A program made the position numbers and the translations under genes. The notes beneath the pieces were generated by a model. That model did no database searches, had not been told where the DNA came from, and saw only the letters and a program-made list of their open reading frames with translations. Below, piece after piece: positions 10,639 to 22,540 of a DNA stretch of 64,000 bases. Positions within the stretch are counted from its first letter, which is position 1, and each line of letters starts with the position of its first letter. This stretch comes from Cunninghamia lanceolata (Eukaryota > Streptophyta > Pinopsida > Cupressales > Cupressaceae). Location: positions 806,001 through 870,000 of the forward strand of contig BSBN01000781.1 of assembly GCA_027924645.1 (NCBI GenBank). Reading direction: 5' to 3'.

Positions 10639-13421
10639 TGTTAATGAGGTCATCGCGGGGTGCATGTGGGATATTGATATCCTGCATATTCGAAATATCA
10701 TGATGATGAATCTCGGCGGGAAATGGTTGCGATTGACTGTTTGATGTTCTTCCCAAGGCCGCGGGTTGGTGCACCATTAATGGCGAAGGTTGCAGAGGTA
10801 TGGGCGGATCTGGTACCCGATTGAAGGTGTACATCAGCGGACAGTGGCGCAGGGCTCGAGATATCTTCCTGTCTCCTCCCCTACCTGCTGCATTCAAGTT
10901 TGGGCGCCAATCTGGTAATGTTTGAGCGCCATCTTTCTGATACTGTGTATCTGGCGGGATTTTTGGTCAACCATGTAATTAATTGCTGAGCACCTACCTG
11001 GCTGATATAAGCAGGTTGTGTTGCTCATTTGAGGGGTTGGTTGGTTGTTGAAAGTTGAGGATTTTTGGCTCTGTAATTCAAAACCAGCTGATCTGGTTGT
11101 TCTGTACAGTCTAACCTGTGAGTTTATGTATCTCTTGTTGTATGTTTTTTGGCATGAACCCACTGATTTCATGATTGATCTTATATGAGAAATGCTATCT
11201 TAGCATGTGTTGTGTTAATTCTGTCTCCAGTATTGCATGTATTCTTCTTCTGAATCTGGATGTTTGGGTAATGTTTAGATTCTAGAGCATAGAATTCCTA
11301 TGTTGAATGTCTGATCTTTTAACTTCTGCTCAAGGGGTAGATTAAACTGTTTTCAGGTTGAACATTGGGAAGGGTATACTGCAGTAGGGATGCCATAAGT
11401 AGAGATAACTTAACACTCTGTATTGGGAGATATCTGTAAGGCAGGTATCACATATATCCCCTTGAAATCCAGTTTTAGCTGCTCATGCTGATCATTCACA
11501 GGTGTATGTCTACTGACTTTAGGCCCTGGATAGGCACCAATCATGCTTTGTTTTTGTGTTATAACCATGTCCAGCTTTGCATCCAAACTTAAAATCCAAA
11601 TCAAAATCTAAAACAAACATTAGGACATTAGAATTAGTTTAGGATCCTCAGTCCTCTGTCTACAACTGCTAATAGGCCCAAAGCTAGCCCCTTTGCTCTT
11701 ATCTTTCAGTTTTGGTCTACTTACAAGAGGACTATCTGCTTTCTGTCAGCATCCCAGCCTTGTATGCATATCCTCATGGATGTTGAATAGGGAATACCCC
11801 CCTAGGTCTTGCAGAGCCTGAAGAAGAAGAGGAGATAAAATATAGAGTCTATCTCCTACACTGTTGGCCCCCTGGCCCAGAGATCCTGTTGATCACTGAT
11901 GGCTACCTTGTAGGGAAATCTGGGAATAAGCATCCAGTCTGGGAAAAAGTCAACAGTGCCAGAGTTTCATATTGTTGCGGCAGAGGGGAATGCTGGCAAA
12001 GGTCATAGATTCTGGTTTTACATCTACCAATTGCATTTGCTTTAAATTTTCTAAACCCTTTTCAATAAATCGCCTTTGTGAGTATCTTGCAATCGTTGCA
12101 TTACATGAGAAATCATTTCTTTGAGACATTATGTCGATCAGTTCTTCAATATTTTACATGCATATCTGCCAAGATGGATGGATGTTGAAACCTGTTTCAA
12201 TGCTTCATTTTGGCATAGGTTGGAAGTATGTTAGCAGATATCGTGGAGTCTGATTTTACATTGGTTAGAATGTACTTGAAAACTTGTAGAGCTGTTTCAG
12301 CAATATCCATTATGTGCATATCTTGCAGTCACTACACTCGATGAGACCACATTTCCTTGAGGCAACTGTTAAAACGTTTAGGCGTGATGTCTACTAGAGC
12401 ACTTATAACTGTAAGATCTACGAAAACTTCCATTGCCCATGACTAGTTTCACAAGGTTGGAGATTGGCGAGGGTTTTAACTTCTAAGTAGTTATAATAAC
12501 TACTTTTATTTGTAACCATATTTCTTTTCACAAGTTAGTCAAAATTGCAAGTTGCTTCCTTTTTTCACTTTTTGGACAACTTCGCCAAAACTAAAAGTGC
12601 GCGTGAACTTAGCCAAATTTGGAAGTTAATGCAAACTTTTCGAGAAGCGAAAGTTGACGCAAGGTTTGCAAAAAGTACAAGTTTTACATGAACTTTCACG
12701 TTTTCCTAAGTAGGCCAAAAATAACTTCTTTTTGAAAGCACACTCTCCACTTACCCAAATTCACAGGTGATATCTCTTCAACTTGGGCGAATTTGCAACT
12801 TGCAAATTGTGAAGGAGTGAGAAATGGCAAAAAGTACATAACTTTCAACTGGAAAGTCAGATCATCATGAAATTTTGCCACATTGTCTGTATTAACATTA
12901 TAAATCTCTGTACCAAACAATTTTGCTCCAGCCCTTACAAAAACCACAATTTTATTGTTTCTGCCAACCGCCTGCCGAAAAATTGAAAGTTTAAAATCTC
13001 TCAAACCATAAGACTTCTTAGTCTAAAAAGTTGCCACATTAGGTGAAATGGAGTCACGAACACTGCCATAAAAATGATTTCATACCATCTATCATAGATT
13101 TTCAATATTTAATTGTTTTCATAAAATGCCGCAAACTGGACAAGTGTGCTCGAGAAACTTAGTGAAATGATGAGTATCTCTGCTCCAAAATGATGTTGTT
13201 ATGCAAAGTTCAATGTAGGGAAACAGATTGTGACATCTCAAAGATAAGTTATCTCAATGACTCATGCAGGAAAAATAAGACACTGGTGTTTTGCAATCAA
13301 AAGGTGACTCTGGAGAAAGGGTTCAAAGCATGGTTAGATTTGTCATTTTGACACAAAAAGTTTAAATTTTGAAGTGCAGAAACAGGGTCAACAGCTGGGT
13401 CTAACTAAGGACAAGGACCTT

Positions 13422-13487
13422 GCGGACGTAGGATGAACCTAGAATCTCTGGTAATGAATAGTGCCTTATCCATTGGGCGATAGAGTC
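13422..13487 (-). other. tRNA-Arg-like sequence beside the element 2 3' LTR
   Basis: Read on the minus strand from 13487, the sequence starts GACTCTATCGCCCAATGGAT, continues AAGGCAC, then ACCAGAGATTCTAGGTTC near the T arm. That follows plant tRNA-Arg as I remember it: acceptor 5' strand, D arm CCCAATGGATAAGGC, the 3' side of the anticodon stem, variable region and T arm. The anticodon loop is shortened and the 3' acceptor strand is not preserved, so it is not a working tRNA gene. It lies 28 bases inside the 3' LTR, in the same sense as the element. The element's own PBS also fits tRNA-Arg. Confidence 0.6.
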
Positions 13488-13652
13488 AGAAGATAACACG
13501 ATTTATAAAGGGGAAACAGGGAGACAAGGATACACAGAAACAAGGCAAACAATGAAAACAACAAAAACTGAAACAAGATAGGCACAACAAAAACTCCTAA
13601 TTAACCTATGTACATGGTAGGTGACTCCTACCTCAAAATTGCTTAAGGATGA

Positions 13653-15455
13653 TCATGTGAAACCATTGACAAGTTGAGAAAAATAGGCACCTATATGAAA
13701 CAAAGATTTACACGGATGAGGCACCTGCTGGCTCAGTAGACATTTTAGGATGATGAGAAAAATGAAATACATGAAATGTGAAGACTCCTTGAATAGTGCA
13801 TCGAACAACCATTTCTCATCAAAAAATTCTGAGTCCTTTTGAATCATATTGGTATTATCCTGTGTAGTGTTGATCATTTCTTTTGGCATCATGTCGAGCA
13901 TACAAATTTTCTCTATCTAAAGATTCTTTTCATAGTTTAAACCAAAGAAAACTAAATCACGAATCAAGCATCCTTCATGTGAACCAATAAGCAAAGAAAA
14001 CTTGATATTCTGTGACTGATCCTTCTCATGAACAATGTCTTCCTTTATCATTGAATCATCTTCTGTCAAACAAAATTCCTCCTTTACCATTATCAACTCA
14101 GGATGTGTTTGATTGAAGGATTGCTTACAAGGAATAGAAAGTGATGAATCTACATTATGCACTTTATTGTCCTAAAAATCCTCTTGTATCATCAATAAAG
14201 AAGAAATAATAATTTCCTATCTTGGAAGTAGTGAAGAAGAAGTTGAAACACACGGCTCTTCGTCAATCCTTTGAATATTTGCAATCTCATGTATATTCTC
14301 ATGAACATTAGAACTTTGACATCCTTTATCACTATCATAATCATTAATCTTACCAATCTCTTCATCATTATTGTCAGTAGATAAAGGAATGTAGCATACA
14401 ATGAAATCACTCAAACAAGGATATTCAGGAATAAATTCATTTCCAACCTCTCTTGGTGTAGATTCACGCCCAGTGTCCTCATGATCTTGTTGCACATTTG
14501 GAGTGGGAGTACTTAACGTTTCATCTTGAGCAGTACCTTCAGTTTCAATAATTGAGTATTCTTCTTCAATAGATGATAAAGGATAAAGAACGACGTCTTC
14601 TTCATAAAGAGAATCATCATCAGGAGTGTTGAGATGCCAATCTGTGATGGAAAACTCCTGAGAGAGATCTTGGAGCATTCTTTCTTCATTATTCTCCACT
14701 TGTTCAGATTGCATGCATGTCAAGAGAACACCTTGCAACTCATCTTCATGATCTTTGTTTGTACTTTGGTCTAAAATTTCTTCTGCATTCCCTTGAACAT
14801 TAACCATGTCATGGAAACCTTCCTCGAAAGATATAGTTGTCAAACCAGAGCAATTTGTCACAAGAGGAGTGACATTCTTCAAAGAAACTGAGAACACACC
14901 ATCATCTGGAAATATTTCTTCTTCATTATTGCATGTCTCCATACAATCTTCTTCTTCTGTCTCCATCATTTCTTTTTGTTCTTCTTTCTTCAGTGGAGAT
15001 GTCCTATCATGAGAAAATGTAATAACTTCTTCTTCTCTAGCACATGCATGTTCTGATGAGCCTCTTTCAACCCTTTGATCAGAAGATGTTGCATTAAATA
15101 CAGGTTCATTTGCAGGAAACACTTTGCCTCTTCTTTTCTGTCCTCATCATGCAAATGATATATCTCAGCATAATTTCTTTTATCTTCTGGTGCATGAATC
15201 TCCTTCGATAGGGAATTACAATCATGAGCAAGAAAATGAGTCTTCTTCCCATCATTTTGTTCAATCTTCTGCAATGTTTGAAGCAAGGAAGGATGAACTT
15301 GGTTTAGCAAGTTGCATGCCACCATAGAAACTCTTCAAAAACTCTACTTTCTTAGGATCGTCGAGAACTTGATTTTGTTCAGAAGAGGATGCAGAAAAAG
15401 GATAATCTTCATCATCGCTATCACTGTCTGATTCAGGAAACTGCAAGTTATGCAT
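13653..15455 (-). pseudogene. element 2 internal ORF, acidic protein of unknown function
   Basis: I do not recognise a family. The start is likely near 15455 (MHNLQFPESDSDSDDEDY). Two or three frame changes occur between 15455 and 15122. From 15122 to 13653 one frame runs for about 490 codons, broken only by three TAG codons (near 14217, 14170 and 13917). The 301-codon open part is rich in Glu, Asp and Ser (EEEDCMETCNNEEE) with no Cys/His finger, protease or RT motif. It occupies the place of gag in a 2.2-kb core. A hydrophobic stretch, FMYFIFLIILKCLL, appears near the C-terminus in this frame, but another frame reads differently there, so a membrane segment is doubtful. Confidence 0.5.
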
Positions 15456-15581
15456 CTGGGTTCTTCAATACCAAACCATCTTTCAGGATTCTTCTTTCAG
15501 ATAGAGTCGCCAATCTTCTTTTTTGGGGAGATACTTGTATATTCTTGAGGAATAAAAAGGCACCAACGCTTCAGCTCGTAT

Positions 15582-15599
15582 TCCCCAGCAGAGTCACCA
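15582..15599 (-). promoter_or_regulatory. element 2 primer binding site, tRNA-Arg type
   Basis: The minus strand reads TGGTGACTCTGCTGGGGA, six bases from the 5' LTR. Its complement ends CAGAGTCACCA, which fits a tRNA-Arg acceptor end plus CCA. Similar tRNA-Arg-type PBSs are known from Tat/Ogre-like Ty3 elements, as I recall. Confidence 0.75.
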
Positions 15600-15605
15600 A
15601 AAATC

Positions 15606-18600
15606 TGTTGGTAAACAGATTTGTCACTGTGGAATAACCTTTGAAAATGACCCGTTGCCCTTTGAGCGGTGACTAAATTGTCTCAACAGTTGGAGAGATC
15701 ACGATAGAGCAACGATCTTCCTCTGCGTTTGAGAGGGGTAGCTCCCTCATATGATGGGGGTATTTGTGGTTTTTGTGTACTTTTAACCTGAAAGTATAGA
15801 AAGGAGGAAAACTAACAATAAAGATGATTAATAGAAACCCTAATAGTAGACATACGAATACTAGTTCAGATTTCACAAACTCAGGACAAATTATGAAGGG
15901 ATTTCACCACAAAAGTCAGAAACCACTTTCCTAAACTCCATGATGAATTTCATGACATATGTGCAACAATGATGAAGAAAGATGGAAAATCTCAACATAC
16001 GAAGAGATAATTTATCTTGACACTTTCAAATTAGGATACCGAGACATGATTGTGCTTCATCACCCCAATTGCATGTTTCAATGGATAAGTTTGATTTACA
16101 CAAATATATAGAAAGATCACCAATTTGATATATGAGAAACTAGTAATCATCACTCAAAAATACATCAAGAACATACAAACTGAAATGCATTCTTCATTAT
16201 CTTTTTGAAATTATACAATTCCAAAGTAAACTATACAATGTGTGAAACCAAAACTATTCCAAGAAGTTTATTCATAAATTCCCCCTGTAAAAGTTCTCTC
16301 TAAAGAGTCCCCCCCTTTTACATTTGAAATAGCCTCATATTTATAGGATTTTTCCCATAACCACCTAGTAACCAACTTGTAACTACTTCCTAACCACTTC
16401 AAGTAACTACCCTTTTTTTTTGAAAGAAAACCTAATTTTGAAATTTTAATTACAATAAGTGAAACAAGTCACTTTTCCAAAATGGTAGTTTTGAAAAATA
16501 CATCTTTCGAGTTGTGAATTTGGCTAAGTCACTTTCTATCTTTGTTCTGCTCCATTGTGGTGATCCAACCTCACCGAATGTTGACATCTTCTCCGTATAC
16601 CTGAATCCTAGACTCCTGTGTTTGCACATACAAAATATGGATAGTATGTCTTCTACTACCAACATCAACATGATAGATGTAAATTGAATAAATTTGTACA
16701 TTTTCCCCACTCTGATTATAACCATAATGTCATTGCTATTTACTTTTCATTTTAGTCTCAAAGCATTATGTAGAGAGGGCTAGTTGAAGAAAACACTGCA
16801 TATTTTTGCACTCCCATACAATAATGAAATGTCATTATCTCCCAAGCTAATCTCTCCAATTTCTCATCAATTGTTGTTGTTTGTAGATACGATCTTTCTC
16901 CTCCACAAAAATCATATATCGTTTTATGACCTTCAATCTAATAACATTCGGACTTTTTCCAATTCCTTTATCTTTCATCAATCTGAACTTCATCTCACTT
17001 ACCCACTGTATTCTCATCAATTCATAGTAAACACAACTCTATAGCTACTGGCTTTGAAGTCTCTTCTCTGACGAGGAAGTAAATTGCTTGGCTTATGTTT
17101 TAACATCTTTTGAAAACTTATTTATGTACTGAATGTAAGGCATATGAGCTTTATCAGATTTCATGAATGAGGATCGAACCTTACCTGGCACACTGGCTCA
17201 TATTGAACCCGCATCATATCATTGGGTCGGCACCTTACTATTTATTTCAACATTGGGAAATCCAACCAAATGATTGATTCTTGGTCCTTCAAAGGGAAGA
17301 CGTCTTCCCAACATCCAATTATTGATTGATGACCATATTATACATACTTGAAATTTCTAAAGCTTTTTCAACAGACCCATTTAGTGCATATCATGCACTC
17401 CATCGCATTTTATGAGATTACATCTCTTTGAGGCATTTAGTCAAACAATTCAATGCTGCTTTGCTTGAGAATGTAAAATGCATTTCCAATAAATACATTT
17501 TGTGCATATTTTTCCATTCATTACATACCATGGAACAACATTTCTTTGAGGCATTATGCCAAAAGTTCATACGCATTGTCTAGCCTTTGGCATTATGCAT
17601 CACTGTCCATCAGAGCATTTCAAATGATAATATCTGATACAAAATCTCCATCTCATTACGCTTTGAGGGTGTTCATACACAATCCCAACACTCCATTTTG
17701 GAATGCACTTTGACCATTTTTGCAAATGCTATGCAGTTTATCTTTACATCTGAAAATAGCATTTACTTGAACGTTTCTGAAGGCTTTTCAACAAATCTAT
17801 TTTATTCATCCCTCACAATCGTTCTAACTCATGAGAACACATTTCAATGAGTTATTGTGCAAAACTGTCCACGTGCCTTCTATCTCTCTATGCAAGGAAG
17901 ACGCTTGCAAGCGTTTCACTGCCTAGTCTAAGCATTGCAACGATAATGTTTGACAAATCCACTGATGATGGCAAAAGTTGTGAGGTCTGGTTCGAACATT
18001 AGCCAACTGCATTTGCATTAAAAACTTCTAAAGCCTCTTCAATAAAATCATTTCATTACATAAAGTGCTCTAATGGACATACACAACACTAGTTTTACAC
18101 CACAGATTGCATTCGCTAGGTGTCTTCAATAAACCCTGTGTGCATATCTTTTATCTATCGTGTACCATAAGACCACATTTCATTGAGGAATTTTGTTTAG
18201 CAGTTCATGTGCCTTATATCTGAAAAAAATTGATTTTCAACTATGCTTCGATGGATATCTATAGTCTTTTATTTTGAATTGGCTGGGAGGAAGGTTGCAA
18301 AGGTGGTGAAGTTTGACATTACATCCACTAGTTACATTTGCTTCGCAGCTTCTAACAAAACCATTTTGTGCACATCTCGTTATTATTGCATTTACTTGAG
18401 CCATTCTATCAAAAAGTTCAATGTGATTTGTTTGTGGTTACATTTTACATATATGTTGACTGGGGCACTTGCAACTACCAATCTAACAAAAATCCATTTT
18501 CAATCTTGCTTTGAGATGATGCTAATATGCTGTGCCAGAGTTTCATATTGTTGCGGTAGAGGGGAATGTTGGCAAAGGTCATAGATTCTAGTTTTACATC

Positions 18601-19969
18601 TGCTAGTTGCATTTGCTTTAAATTTTCTAAACCCTTTTCAATAAATCCCCTTTGTGAGTATCTTGCAATTGTTGTATTGCATGAGAAATCATTTCTTTGA
18701 GACATTATGTTGATTAGTTCTTCAATATTTTACATGCATATCTGCCAAGATGGATGGATGTTGAAACCTATTTTAGCACTTCATTTTGGCATAGGTTGGA
18801 AGTATGTTGGCATATATCGTGGAGTCTAATTTTACACTGGTTAGAATGTACTTGATAACTTGTAGAGCCTTTTCAGCAATATCCATTATGTGCATATCTT
18901 GCAGTCACTACACTCAATGAGACCACATTTCCTTGAGGCAGCTGCTAAAACCTTTAGGTGCCATGTTTACTAGAGCACTTATAATTGTAAGATCTGAGAA
19001 AACTTCCATTGCCCATGACTAGTTCCACAAGGTTGGAGATTGGCGAGGGTTTTAACTTCTAAGTAGTTATAATAACTACTTTTATTTGTAACCATATTTC
19101 TTTTCACAAGTTAGTAAAAACTTCAAGTTGCTTCCTTTTTACACTTTTTGGACAACTTCGCCAAAACTAAAAGTGTGCACGAACTTAGCCGAATTTGAAA
19201 GTTAATGCAAACTTTTCAAGAAGCGAAATTTGACGCGAGGTTTGAAAAAAGTACAAGTTTTACATGAACTTTCACTTTTTCCTAAGTAGGCCAAAAATAA
19301 CTTCTTTTTGAAAGCAAACTCTCCACTTAACCAAATTCATAGGTGATATCTTTTCAACTGAAGCGAATTTGCAACTTGCGAACTGTGCAAGAGTGAGAAA
19401 TGGCGAAAAGTACATAACTTTCAACTGGAAAGTCAGATCATCATGAAATTTTGCCACATTGTCTGTATTAACATTATAAATCTCTGTGCCAAACAATTTT
19501 TCTCTAGCCCTTACAAAAACCACAATTTTATTGTTTCTGCCAACCGCCTGCTGAAAAATTGAAAGTTTAAAATATCTCAAACCATAAGACTTCTTGGTCC
19601 GAAAAGTTGCCACATTAGGTGAAATGGAGTCACGAACACTGCCATTAAAATTATTTCATACCATCTATCACAGATTTTCAATATTTAATTGTTTTCATAA
19701 AATGCCGCAAATTGGACAAGTGTGCTCGAGAAACTTAGTGAATTGATGAGTATCTCTACTCCAAAATGATGTTGTTATGCAAAGTTCAATTTAGGAAAAT
19801 AGATTGTGACATCTTAGAGATAAGTTATCTCAATGAATCATGCAGGAAAAACGTGACACTGGTGTTTTTTAATCGAAAGGTGACTCTGGAGAAAGGGTTC
19901 AAAGCATGGATAGATTTGTCATTTTGACACAAAAAGTTTAAATTTTGAAGTGCAGAAATAGGGTCAACA
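15606..19969 (-). repeat. element 2, 5' LTR (intact, 4364 bp)
   Basis: This is the uninterrupted copy. It begins TGTTGGTAAACAG and ends GGGTCAACA on the plus strand. It served as the reference for recognising the solo-LTR insertion in the other copy. Confidence 0.85.
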
Positions 19970-19974
19970 CATTC

Positions 19975-21408
19975 ATAATACTTTTTATACAATAATTACA
20001 TCAATGCATGCATTCCTTTCCAACAAATGAAAGGGTATGAAATGAAAGGTATTTCATAGTAAAGGATTCATAGGTCTAACTTAACCAATAATTTTTTCCT
20101 CATCTAATGCATTCATTACACAAGATGTAATAGGTTTATCGTATCATAGATCACACAATTTCTTACAACAATGAAAATATTACAAACTTTCTCTTGGTCT
20201 AGGTATAGAAAATTCTCATTTCTTGGCAACCAAGAAAATATTACAATCTTTCTCTTAATCTAATTTAGTTGAGCAATAAAATAAATACACTAGCTTCACC
20301 TTACAAAGATGTCCTCCAAAGTAGGCAAACTTAAATAGATAATAGCTCCACTTAACATCTCCAAGAATCAATGTTGAGAAAAACTAATAGATAGCATTCC
20401 AATGGGAGGAGAAAATCTCTCCACCCAACCAATATGGCATCATTAGACCATAAGAGGTCTTGGCCATCCCCCAAGCCAGGATAATCGTCATGAACCCACC
20501 ACAACAAGAATATACAACTCTAGTAGATGTTAACAAGCAGAAAGAAAAGACCCCCCTTAATAATGGATGGTGCAAGTTAAACTTTGATGGTTCTTCTAAG
20601 AGAAACTTGAGTAAGACAGGGGGTGGTATTATAAGAAATAATAAGGATCAGATTGTTGGTGCTTATGCAGAGAGCTTAGATATCCAAACAAGCAATTTTG
20701 TTGAAACTAATTCATCTTTGTAAGGCATAATGATGGTAGCTAAAAAAGGCATTAAGGGTCTGATTATAGAAGGTGACTCCAAGAATGTGCTAGATATGAT
20801 AAGTTCTAGAGCTACCCCTAGTTGTTCTTACCTAGATGTTGTAGATGAAATCAAAAAAACCATTGAAATGTTTGAGAAAATTAAAATATAAAACATCTAT
20901 AGAGAGGGAAATAGCTTAGTTGATTCCCTTACCAACTATGCTACCCATTCTAAAGGTTTCACTACTTGGAATGATTTAGAATCACTTCCAAGTCATATCG
21001 CTTCCATCATTAAAAATGAATCTCCTCTCAGTAATTAATCAGATACATCAGGTTGTCTTCGAGATGCCGATGCACACGAGTGTCAGAATTCACTAGAAGA
21101 AGGACCATAATGGCAAGAAAGGGTTTCTTGTTGCAAGTATGTGTAGTTAGTGTTGTCATTGATGTCAACAAGCTTGTGTTGTGATTGGTGCCAACTGTAT
21201 GAGCAAGAGATTATTGCAAGAGTGTGAGCAGTTGGTATTGAGTTGATGTTTTCTCTGATGATGAGGAAGTGTTGGAGATGTTTATGAGGAAGTTCTAGTA
21301 TCTTGTGGGGTGTTAGTAATAACGTGGATAAATGTTACATACATACATAGTGAAATGTGATTGACTCCTTACTCCACGTTAATATAGAGAGAGTGGAGGA
21401 GTTGTTAG
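19975..21408. other. flank between elements 2 and 3
   Basis: Apart from the RNase H relic at 20450-21041, this is AT-rich sequence with no other coding signal. It is probably the older sequence into which elements 2 and 3 inserted. Confidence 0.5.
20450..21041 (+). pseudogene. LINE-type RNase H domain, decayed
   Basis: A single frame reads WCKLNFDGSSKRN, then GGGIIRNNKDQIVGAYAE, ETNSSL, IIEGDSKNVLDMI and NIYREGNSLVDSLTNYA. This is the order of the plant RNase H-like (RVT_3 type) domain at the end of LINE polyproteins and related genes: D in NFDGS, E in ETN, D in EGDS, and the REGN..AD-like motif with Val in place of Ala. TAA stops occur at about 20721 and 20890. No RT is found upstream and no poly-A tail is obvious, so this is a 5'-truncated relic. 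Confidence 0.7.
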
Positions 21409-21413
21409 TGTTG

Positions 21414-21437
21414 GTGTAATTAAATATTTAATTACAC
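21414..21437. repeat. 24-bp perfect palindrome at the LTR tip
   Basis: GTGTAATTAAAT is followed directly by its reverse complement ATTTAATTACAC, five bases inside the LTR end. The same palindrome is present in the right LTR at 24858-24881. Confidence 0.9.
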
Positions 21438-21654
21438 TTTAATAAGTTTACTTAGGGTTAATTTTAGTCTTAGGTTATTCTTAAGTCATATTAGGGTTTT
21501 ATTTAACTTGCAAATATAAAAGCAAGTTCTCACATGTAATTCTTGAATCAATTTCATTAATTCATCCAATATTGTGCAAATTATTCCTCTTTGCTTTTTT
21601 CTCTTGTGGAAGGTAAATCTTAGGTTTTGCAGGTGATCTTGGTGTTATGAGGTA

Positions 21655-22528
21655 TGTAGACAGCCAAAATTGACCTAATTATCATTAGTATCAAAATATT
21701 GCATTCTCTATCATCTGCATTTGTCTAACACACTTGAGCAATTTCCCTATTTTATCAAAATTACCTAATTCTTCTATTAATTAAATAAAGTTATATTTAT
21801 TTAATTAATTCATTATCTATTTCTTCTACTCTATAAATAATCTTTAATTATTTAATTATCTCTATTTCTATCTATTTTAATTAAATAAATCTTATTTATT
21901 CAATTAAAATCCCTTAAGCCCACTTTCCAATTAATTAAATAAATTCTATTTATTTAATTAATTTCTCTTATCACTTATCTTTATCTTTTATCATGAGCCG
22001 ACATGTGTGAATCTTTTTATTTAAAAACATGTGCGGTACTACATCTTTTATTTAATATCTTTCACATGTAGTACTTTTTATGTACATGGTCACACATAAG
22101 CCTTATCTTCCCTCCACTTGTCATCTACACATTCACCTATGACTATCAATTCATCCCAACTATTCACATAGCCACCGAATCTCTACTGTTGATTGATTTT
22201 GGCTGAGTTCTATATAAACACCCTCTTATTCCATACTACATATATCCATCATTTTCATATAGCGTCTACATTATCATCTTGAGCATATTGAGCACTTTAG
22301 CATCTATCTAGCATATTATCATTATCATCCATCCATCATGGTAGCTTTGATCTTCATAATTGTTCATTGTTGAGAAGCAATCCACATCATAAACAAGGAA
22401 TCATACAATCTAGGTGATCTTGTTCTTGAATTGCATGCTTTTGGTTTCACTTGGATTCGATTCTTTGATGGTGGTAGGATTAGGTTATTCAATTATATGC
22501 TTGATCTTATTAACCTTCAACTTCAACA
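21655..22528 (+). repeat. TGTAGACA-family LTR segment
   Basis: It starts TGTAGACAGCCAAAATTGAC, has palindromic TTAATTAAATAAA units at 21777-21810, 21875-21909 and 21929-21963, and TATA-like TCTATATAAAC near 22210. It resembles the minus-strand fragment at 5340-5986. The right boundary is uncertain: it may end near 22405, or run to the PBS at 22529. Confidence 0.5.
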
Positions 22529-22540
22529 TGGTATCAGAGC
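22529..22540 (+). promoter_or_regulatory. element 3 primer binding site
   Basis: TGGTATCAGAGC, initiator tRNA-Met type, immediately follows CTTCAACA. It fixes plus orientation. Confidence 0.9.

Larger units (their letters stand above)
9225..11955 (+). mobile_element. solo LTR inserted in the element 2 LTR
   Basis: Comparison with the uninterrupted copy near 18535 shows a 2731-bp insertion with TG...CA ends (TGTTAGTGCC...AAGTCAACA) and a perfect TSD, GTGCC, at 9220-9224 and 11956-11960. No internal direct repeat, PBS or coding domain was found, so it reads as a solo LTR left by recombination. The left half is full of TGATGA/TCATCA words and TGACGTCA sites, followed by a TATA box, which suggests plus-strand U3 orientation. 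The short ORFs through it show no protein-like features. Confidence 0.8.
8040..12380. repeat. diverged tandem units inside the element 2 LTR
   Basis: About eight units share the order TTTTCAACAAAT, CATTTTGTGCATAT, a TTGCA/CATT stretch, ATGAGA and CATTTCTTTGAGGCATT. They start near 8045, 8160, 8440, 8700, 8790 and 9030, then, beyond the solo LTR, near 12030 and 12270. The same series occurs in the other LTR (17340-18930). Units are roughly 100-280 bases long and strongly diverged. Tandem growth probably explains the unusual LTR length. Confidence 0.6.
6295..13393 (-). repeat. element 2, 3' LTR (interrupted)
   Basis: It matches 15606-19969 throughout, apart from the 2731-bp insertion at 9225-11955 and its TSD. 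The plus-strand end is GGGTCAACA at 13393. The internal flank at 13394-13421 is not clearly purine-rich on the minus strand, so no convincing PPT was found. Confidence 0.85.
6295..19969 (-). mobile_element. element 2: LARD-like retrotransposon with 4.4-kb LTRs
   Basis: Two very long repeats (6295-13393, enlarged by an insertion, and 15606-19969) flank a 2.2-kb core. Ends are TGTTGG...CAACA (mutated to TATCGG at 6295). A perfect 5-bp TSD, CATTC, sits at 6290-6294 and 19970-19974. A minus-strand PBS next to the right LTR sets direction. Long LTRs around a short pol-less core resemble the LARD class (for example barley Sukkula), though this core keeps a decayed long ORF. Replication would have needed trans-acting enzymes. 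Confidence 0.85.
21409..22528 (+). repeat. element 3, 5' LTR, chimeric
   Basis: Only 21409-21651 and perhaps the last ~20 bases match the right LTR. The middle (21655 onwards) belongs to the TGTAGACA family, with its own palindromes and TATA box. The end CTTCAACA directly abuts the PBS. It is either an LTR insertion or a recombinant LTR. Confidence 0.6.

Noticed and set aside
13422..13487. Functional tRNA-Arg gene
   Set aside because: The anticodon loop is shortened and the 3' acceptor strand is lost, so only a tRNA-like relic is claimed.
13690..13790. Hydrophobic stretch taken as an envelope-like transmembrane segment
   Set aside because: Another frame reads a polar sequence here and frame changes occur elsewhere in this ORF, so the hydrophobic reading is not reliable.
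20384..20575. Minus-strand ORF overlapping the RNase H relic
   Set aside because: The plus frame carries the RNase H motifs; the minus ORF is its shadow.
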